From contig JADCRB010000019.1 in assembly GCA_021464245.1 (NCBI GenBank), forward strand, positions 496,001 through 560,000: 64,000 nucleotides of DNA. The letters run 5' to 3'. Position numbers and translations under genes: made by a program. Numbering within the stretch: the first letter of the stretch is position 1; each line of letters opens with the position of its first letter. Under the pieces are notes generated by a model that was not told where the DNA came from, searched no databases, and saw only the letters and a list, made by a program, of their open reading frames with translations. This document shows positions 58,881 through 64,000 of the stretch, one piece after another. The stretch comes from Carallia brachiata (Eukaryota; Streptophyta; Magnoliopsida; Malpighiales; Rhizophoraceae).

Positions 58881-59516
58881 ATGGAACTATCTGCAGAACA
58901 ACAGGTTAAGGAAGAAGAAAGGTCACTCCGCAAAAGATGGCACCCAACTATGGTGCAACTGCAAATTTTGGAAGAGTTCTACTACAACAATGGAGGTATT
59001 GTCCCTAAATCATCACAAATTCTCCAACTTTTCTCACGACTGCGCCCGCTAGGGGCAGTCGAAGGAAAAAATGTATATTTTTTGTTCCAGAACCGGAGAA
59101 ACAGGGAGAGAGCAGCGCTGAGAGATGTCATTTCCAAAGCCTAGCCTGCTGTTCCCATAGAAGATCTCACCGGTACAGCTTCACCCTCAAATGAAGCAGG
59201 CCTGAGTTCTACCACTGCAATAGTCTCTCCAGGCTATGTTGATCAAAGCCGTAGCCTATGGGAGCATGCATACTGGTCCTAGTGATTTTACAGAGTCAAC
59301 AAAGGGTTCATCCCTCATAGATACTTAATTCCAGAAGAAACTTTTCTAGCAGAAAGAGGCCATTCTAACGAAAGTTTGCCTCTCTTTCCAGAATATTCCG
59401 GCAGCATTAACCAGTTGGAAGGCTTCAGCGACGTTAACATCATCAGCCCACCGGACGAGGCCAGGATTGACTTGGGGCTACGCCTCAGGCCCCACCAGGA
59501 TGGCCGACAAGGATAA
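58881..59516 (+). pseudogene. WUSCHEL-class (WOX) homeobox gene carried by element B
   Basis: The ATG at 58881 opens 87 codons with a complete WOX homeodomain in one frame, residues 19-81: RWHPTMVQLQILEEFYYNNG, then PKSSQI, SRLRPLGAVEGKNVY and FQNRRNRER. The extra residues between helices and EGKNV before the recognition helix are the WOX signature. Leu replaces the near-invariant Trp 48 (LFQN). A TAG at 59142-59144 ends the frame. The same frame resumes without a shift to 59516 with [11 protein letters not shown], a double stop where A has [13 protein letters not shown] (59373-) like the WUS-box, and IDLGLRLRPH like the EAR tail. Total 211 codons, close to small WOX proteins. Sense to pol. 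Not functional as written. Confidence 0.88.
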
Positions 59517-59738
59517 GGCGCAACGACTTTTACAGGGAGTGGTAATGACTTCTGTAATGCACGTCAGCCGCTACTTCTTCTGTCGTTTATGGAAAAAAAG
59601 GACGTGGAGAATCCCACCAGATTCCGCGTATCATCTTTTGACTTTTAAAAAAAAAAAGGTAGCTTTTTGGTGTGGATACTCCCTGCATACCTGAGTTAAA
59701 GAGCCCACCCCTTGATCCTTCTTTCTCCCAGAAAAGAA

Positions 59739-60062
59739 ATGGCTAGCTCCTACACTTTCTCTTGCAGGAAGTTCTTTGATCTGGAAGTTAGAGGCGCACA
59801 AGCTAAGAAGAGAAGAAGTAGTCCTTTTCGAGGGATTCCTAAAACGCCTCGAAACTCAAGCTCCAATGTCATCGGTGTCATGGAGTTCAAACCACTCTCC
59901 TTAATTCACATCTACCATAGAATGACGAGAAACTGCAATCATCCTCATCTTCATTTAGATGCGGCGTACAGGGAAGTTCAAACTACTTTCGTTACATCGA
60001 AGCAGACTCGGAAATCATCACTACAGCCCATCTCCCTGTGTGCAGGCCTTGAAGTTTCGTAG
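59739..60062 (+). pseudogene. Unknown second ORF of element B
   Basis: 107 codons from the ATG at 59739: MASSYTFSCRKFFDLEV, AKKRRSSPFRGIPKTPRN, IGVMEF, SLIHIYHR, NCNHPHLHLDAAYREV, SLCAGLEV. Collinear with the ORF at 37901 in A. No family recognised. The basic KKRR patch could be a nuclear signal. The overlapping frame 59959-60285 is also partly conserved with A. Confidence 0.45.
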
Positions 60063-60382
60063 TCCTAGACCTTCCTTATGGAGATGTTCAAGTTCTTTGC
60101 CTACCGGATCATCCTCAGCAGAGCTGTGGAACTTCAAGACACATAAAATAACCTTTGCGAGCTATGTAAACTTAACATCAGCTGGAGCCAGAGCTTTAAT
60201 TTCTATATTGACTGGACTGCTGACTTCCTTAAAGTCGTATCAGTTTCCATCAAGATCCAACAACAGCAAGCATAGTCGGAGTTAGAAGACTTCAACACTC
60301 AACATTCATCGAGACATCTCAAGCTTCAAAATGGACTTCAAGACTTGGTTTGGACCACATCCTAAAGTTCTTCCTCACCAAC

Positions 60383-60400
60383 CCTTAAAGTAGGGGCATT
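60383..60400 (+). promoter_or_regulatory. Polypurine tract of element B
   Basis: CTTAAAGTAGGGGCATT directly before the 3' LTR, like GAAGTGGGGGCATT in A. Confidence 0.7.
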
Positions 60401-61241
60401 TGTAAACACGTGAATTATAAATAAAAAAAAAAAAGTCAGCTTCTGGAAGAGAAAAATTAAAACAAAAAAAAGGAGTCAATGGTCGGCTTTGCCGACCTTG
60501 AAGTCGGCAACGTCGACAAAGGAATTCAAAATATTCCTTTCCCATGTGAGTTTTCACACGGGAAAAGAAGGCCTATAAAGAGGCTCTCGTCCCCCATTTT
60601 TAAAATCATTCATCAAATTCATAAACAAAAAAATAGAGAGAACTTGAGAGAAAAAGAAAATTTTGAAAATTTTTCAAGAAAATTTCTCATTTTCCTACGT
60701 TTTATACTTTGCGGTATACTCTGTTAACTCCTTTTTGAGAGATATCTCAGGTGTAAACCCCTAAAAATTTATTGTATCCATTTCTAAGTATGTTTGTGGG
60801 TTTATATTTTCTGATCGTCTCAGATCTGGATCTGTGAGGGTATAAATATAAAATATTAAAATATTACAAATCCGGCTGAGATCAAGTCTCATACGACTCT
60901 TAGCAAAGTACAGACAACTTACCCGAGAATAAGCCCCTTCGGCCCTCGGTGAAATCAAATCAGATCGAGTCAGATTAGGTCTCTGCGGTTCTTAACTGTA
61001 GTTCAAACGTCTACATTAGATCCAGTTTCAGACCTGCTTAGTTCGAGATAAAGTTGTGGAATCATTTCTATCAAGATCAAACTCGCGCAGCCTTTGACGG
61101 AGTCAAGAAGAAACACTAATCGGAAGACCTGACGAAGATCGACCTCACATAAATTTTATTTTACATTAATTTTTTATTTGTAATTTGTAATTTATATTTT
61201 CGAGTCTAACTGTTACAGACTAAAAATTTACTCTCGATACA
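60401..61241 (+). repeat. 3' LTR of element B
   Basis: 841 bp, TGTAAACACGTGAATT...CTCTCGATACA. Differs from the 5' LTR at many scattered bases, more than the two LTRs of A differ from each other by eye, so B looks older. Confidence 0.9.
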
Positions 61242-61247
61242 GGGTCC

Positions 61248-61345
61248 TAGTCTCTCGTTTTCTGATTTTTTGCAGCAAGGTCTTTGTTTTTTAGTTTTGT
61301 TGATACCCATATTATTTCATCCATAGTTACTAGGAGATCAACAGC
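61248..61345. repeat. Long low-copy repeat, copy 2, right part
   Basis: TAGTCTCTCGTTTTCTGA, AAGGTCTTTGTTTTTTAG and ATTATTTCATCCATAG continue the match to copy 1 (32090-32165) after the 11-kb nested insertion. Confidence 0.65.
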
Positions 61346-62202
61346 TCTACTACTGTACATGGCCGCCGAATTTTACAATTAAGTAGGCAAGAAGTGAAAC
61401 TTGCCTTATTGCCTCATTGAAGGCGGCACCGTTGAAGGAGGGAGCTGCCATTTAATACATAAATAATCCCAAAGGCTAAAATGCTGAATTGTCAATTGGT
61501 CTTATACATAAAAAAACACTTTGTGTAAATTTTTTAAGTAAAATTATAGAAGAATTGAAGTGATATGAATTAATTGAAATTTTAAAAAAAAAAAATAGGT
61601 TGTTAGAAGTCATTAGATAACTGTGTGTTTATTTTAGTACAATTTAAGGTTAAAATTGAACCTTTTATATATAAGGTAATAATAAAATAGTAAAAAAGTG
61701 ATATGAGCTGTAGAATAATTGAAGTTGAAAAAAATTAAAAAAATTGATAAACTGTTAGATATCGTTGAATGAATTTCGTGATTATTTTGTTATTATTAAA
61801 GTTTAAGTTACATAATAAAACTCTTATATATATACTTGGTCCAATTATTATTTTATAACTATCCCGAGAAATTCTCGTCTTTCAAACAAATCAATGTTAA
61901 TTTTCTCACTCACGAAAACAAGTGGTTTTTTTTCTATATACTAATAGCAATTTTTTTTTTTTTTTTTGGGTCTAGACTAATTGCATCGTTTTGAATCAAG
62001 AGTGAAAAAATATGCTAAATACAATAAAGTGAATTGGCTATGTTGTATCTGTTACCATTTTTTGTCCAAGATTTTCAGTCTACAAACGATTTCCCTTTTT
62101 ATATGTATACTAGGATTTAAGTACATTGCTAATATAAGTGATTCTTTTTTGTATAACTAATAAAATAACTCATTTTCAAGCATTAATATCAAGAGATTAT
62201 TT
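61346..62202. other. Intergenic AT-rich DNA
   Basis: No gene seen. A T-run lies at 61951-61967. Confidence 0.55.
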
Positions 62203-63284
62203 GAACATAAAGATGACTTATGGTATGTATTTCTGTAACGGTTGCAGTCAAGAGGATAGTGTGATAGATGTGCCTATGCCCCATATCTAACACATAGTAG
62301 AATGACGTTGACTATTAATTTTGAAGACTAGAGGTATATGCCTAATAACAAAGTTAATTTGCTCGTTCATTGTCGAACTAATTTCGGTCCATGAATCTAA
62401 AATATCTTACATTATTAACAGCTGATTGTGAAATATTTGAAAGAACATGGATTGACATTCCAAGCGTACAAATATGAACATAAAGATGACTTATGGTATG
62501 TATTTCTGTAACGGTTGCAGTCAAGAGGATAGGGCCGTGATAGATGTGCCTATTCCCCATATCTAACACATAGTAGAATGACGTTGACTATTAATTTTGA
62601 AGACTAGAGGCATATGCCTAATAGAAAAGAGTTAATTTGCTCGTCAATTGCCGAACAAATTTCGGTCCATGAATATAAAATATCTTGCATTATTAACAGC
62701 TGATAGTGAAATGTTTGAAAGAGCATGGATTGACATTCAAAGCGTACAATTATATGAACATAAAGATGACTTGTGGTATGTATTTCTGTAATGGTTGCAG
62801 TCAAGAGGGTAGGGTTGTAATAGATGTGCCTATGCCCCATATCTAACACACAGTAGAATGACGTTGACTACTAATTTTGAAGACTAGAGGTATATGCTTA
62901 ATAACAAAGTTAATTTGCTTGTCAATTTTCGAACTAATTTCGGTCCATAAATCTAAAATACCTTGCATTATTAACAGCTGATTGTGAAATATTTGAAAGA
63001 CCATGGATTGACATTCAAAGCGTACAATTATATGAACATAAAGATGACTTGTGGTATGTATTTCTGTAACGGTTGCAGTCAAGAGGGTAGGGTTGTGATA
63101 AATGTGCCTATGCCCCATATCTAACACATAGTAGAATGACGTTGACTATTGATTTTGAAGACTAGAGGTATATGCCTAATAACAAAGTTAATTTGCTCGT
63201 CAATTGTCAAACTAATTTCGGTTCGTAAATCTAAAATATCTTGCATTATTAACAGCTAATTGCGGAATATTTGAAAGAACATGG
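62203..63284. repeat. Tandem array, about 3.9 units of 273-280 bp
   Basis: GAACATAAAGATGACTT recurs at 62203, 62476, 62756 and 63034 (spacings 273, 280, 278). Units are closely alike over their whole length. Part of the unit (CAGTCAAG...TAGATGT...CATATCTAACACATA) resembles the long low-copy repeat near 31135-31175. The last unit is cut at ACATGG by the LTR at 63285. Minus-strand frames (MLDMG(H/N)RHIYH...) recur with the unit. Confidence 0.85.
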
Positions 63285-63730
63285 TGTAAGCGGTGAAAAT
63301 CTCAAACCTGTAAATGTTAGACTAGAAAAAATAAACACAAATTACAAATAAAAATTTTAAAATAAGATAAAATTGACATGGAGTCGTTTTTCGTCGGGTC
63401 CTTCGATTAATACTCCTGTTACGAGTTTGATCTTAGTAGAAATAAATTCCACAGCTTTATCTTGAACTGGGTGGACTCTACTGAGGATTGAGGCTAGATC
63501 TGAGGTCGAAACTTAGACTATGATGAAGACCACAGAGAGTTGATCTGACTCGATCTGACTTAATTTCACCGAAAGTTGAAAAGACTTATTCTCATATAAG
63601 CTGCTTGAACTTTGCTGAGGGCCGTATGAGACTTGATCTCGGCCGGATTTGTAATATTTTGATATTTTAGATCTATACCCTCACAGATTCAGATCTGATA
63701 CGATCAGAGAGTATAAATCAAAAATACTCA
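63285..63730 (-). repeat. Truncated LTR of the element B family
   Basis: On the plus strand begins TGTAAGCGGTGAAAATCTC, which is the complement of the end of the 5' LTR of B, and follows it (GTCGTTTTTCGTCGGGTCC, CAGCTTTATCTTGAACTGGG, GCCGTATGAGACTTGATCT) to the CGATCAGAGAGTATAAATC segment near 63715. The U3 half is absent and the sequence passes directly into CT-rich repeat. The fragment interrupts the 278-bp array. Confidence 0.8.
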
Positions 63731-64000
63731 TTCTCTCTCTACCCTCTTTCTCTCTCCTTTTCCTCTATCTACCATTCTCTTTACTCATTCTCTCTTTACC
63801 CTCTCTCTCCTTTTTCTCTCTCAACTCATGCTCTCTACCCACACTCTCTCTCATTTTTCTCATTCTACCAGTCTCTATACTCATTTTCTCTCTACCTTCT
63901 CTCTCGCATTATTCTCTCTCTATCATTCTCTCTACTCAATCTTTATCTACTCTCTCTCTCTCTCTATTTTCTCTCTCTACCATTCTCTCTACAATTCTCT
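63731..64000. repeat. CT-rich minisatellite running off the right edge
   Basis: Words TCATTCTCTCTCTACCCTC, TTTCTCTCTCC and CTCTCTACCATTCTCTC, the same type as the array at 50440-51370. Confidence 0.85.

Larger units (their letters stand above)
51491..61241 (+). mobile_element. Element B: Tat-type Ty3/gypsy relative of A, lacking most of gag and protease, with a WUSCHEL-class homeobox gene
   Basis: LTRs at 51491-52336 and 60401-61241. Flanks are GGGTT (51486-51490) and GGGTC (61242-61246), four of five target bases alike. Order: LTR, primer site, short gag-like start, repeat-filled region, linker, reverse transcriptase, two RNase H domains, integrase, minisatellite, WOX gene, unknown ORF, polypurine tract, LTR. 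Compared with A the gag core, zinc knuckle and protease are absent. Many stops. It inserted into the right terminal repeat of the CT-rich MITE. Confidence 0.9.

Noticed and set aside
62378..63127. Three related minus-strand ORFs (MLDMG...RHIYH)
   Set aside because: They repeat with the 278-bp unit and have no homology to a known protein; conservation is explained by recent tandem duplication.

Overview
The window is nuclear DNA of a flowering plant, most likely a eudicot. It is AT-rich, the one recognisable host gene has many introns, and most of the rest is plant-type transposable elements (Ty1/copia, Ty3/gypsy of the Tat type, LINE, hAT, Mutator-like, MITEs). I cannot name the species from sequence alone.

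Layout. 1-9.5 kb: a polygalacturonase (pectinase) gene on the minus strand, ten exons between about 9178 and 2837. A near-copy of its promoter at 1-250 implies a second, tandem polygalacturonase just off the left edge. 9.5-17 kb: gene-poor DNA with a Mutator-like MITE (perfectly placed 9-bp target repeat), a SINE-like repeat and a foldback MITE. 17-25.8 kb: an LRR remnant, two LINE fragments, and a decayed but complete copia element (19437-24226) with identical 5-bp target repeats. 25.8-36.4 kb: gene-poor DNA, one copy of a long low-copy repeat, a solo LTR (32984-33915) and a hAT-type element with identical 8-bp target repeats (35506-36241).

36.4-46.8 kb: element A, a Tat-type Ty3/gypsy retrotransposon on the minus strand (LTR, gag, protease, reverse transcriptase, two RNase H domains, integrase, LTR). 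47.7-61.3 kb: a second copy of the long repeat, opened by several insertions including a CT-rich MITE, which itself holds element B, a plus-strand relative of A. 61.3-64 kb: intergenic DNA, a tandem array with a period near 278 bp, a truncated LTR and a CT-rich tract running off the window.

Main point. Elements A and B both carry, between integrase and the 3' LTR and in the sense direction, a gene that is not part of a normal retrotransposon: a WUSCHEL-class (WOX) homeodomain followed by a WUS-box-like TLPLFP and an EAR-like LxLxL tail. A second unknown ORF follows it in both. Two separately inserted relatives share this layout, so it is a property of the family and not a chance insertion. 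Both copies here are damaged. I infer capture of a stem-cell regulator by a retrotransposon family; active relatives elsewhere in the genome would be the ones that matter.
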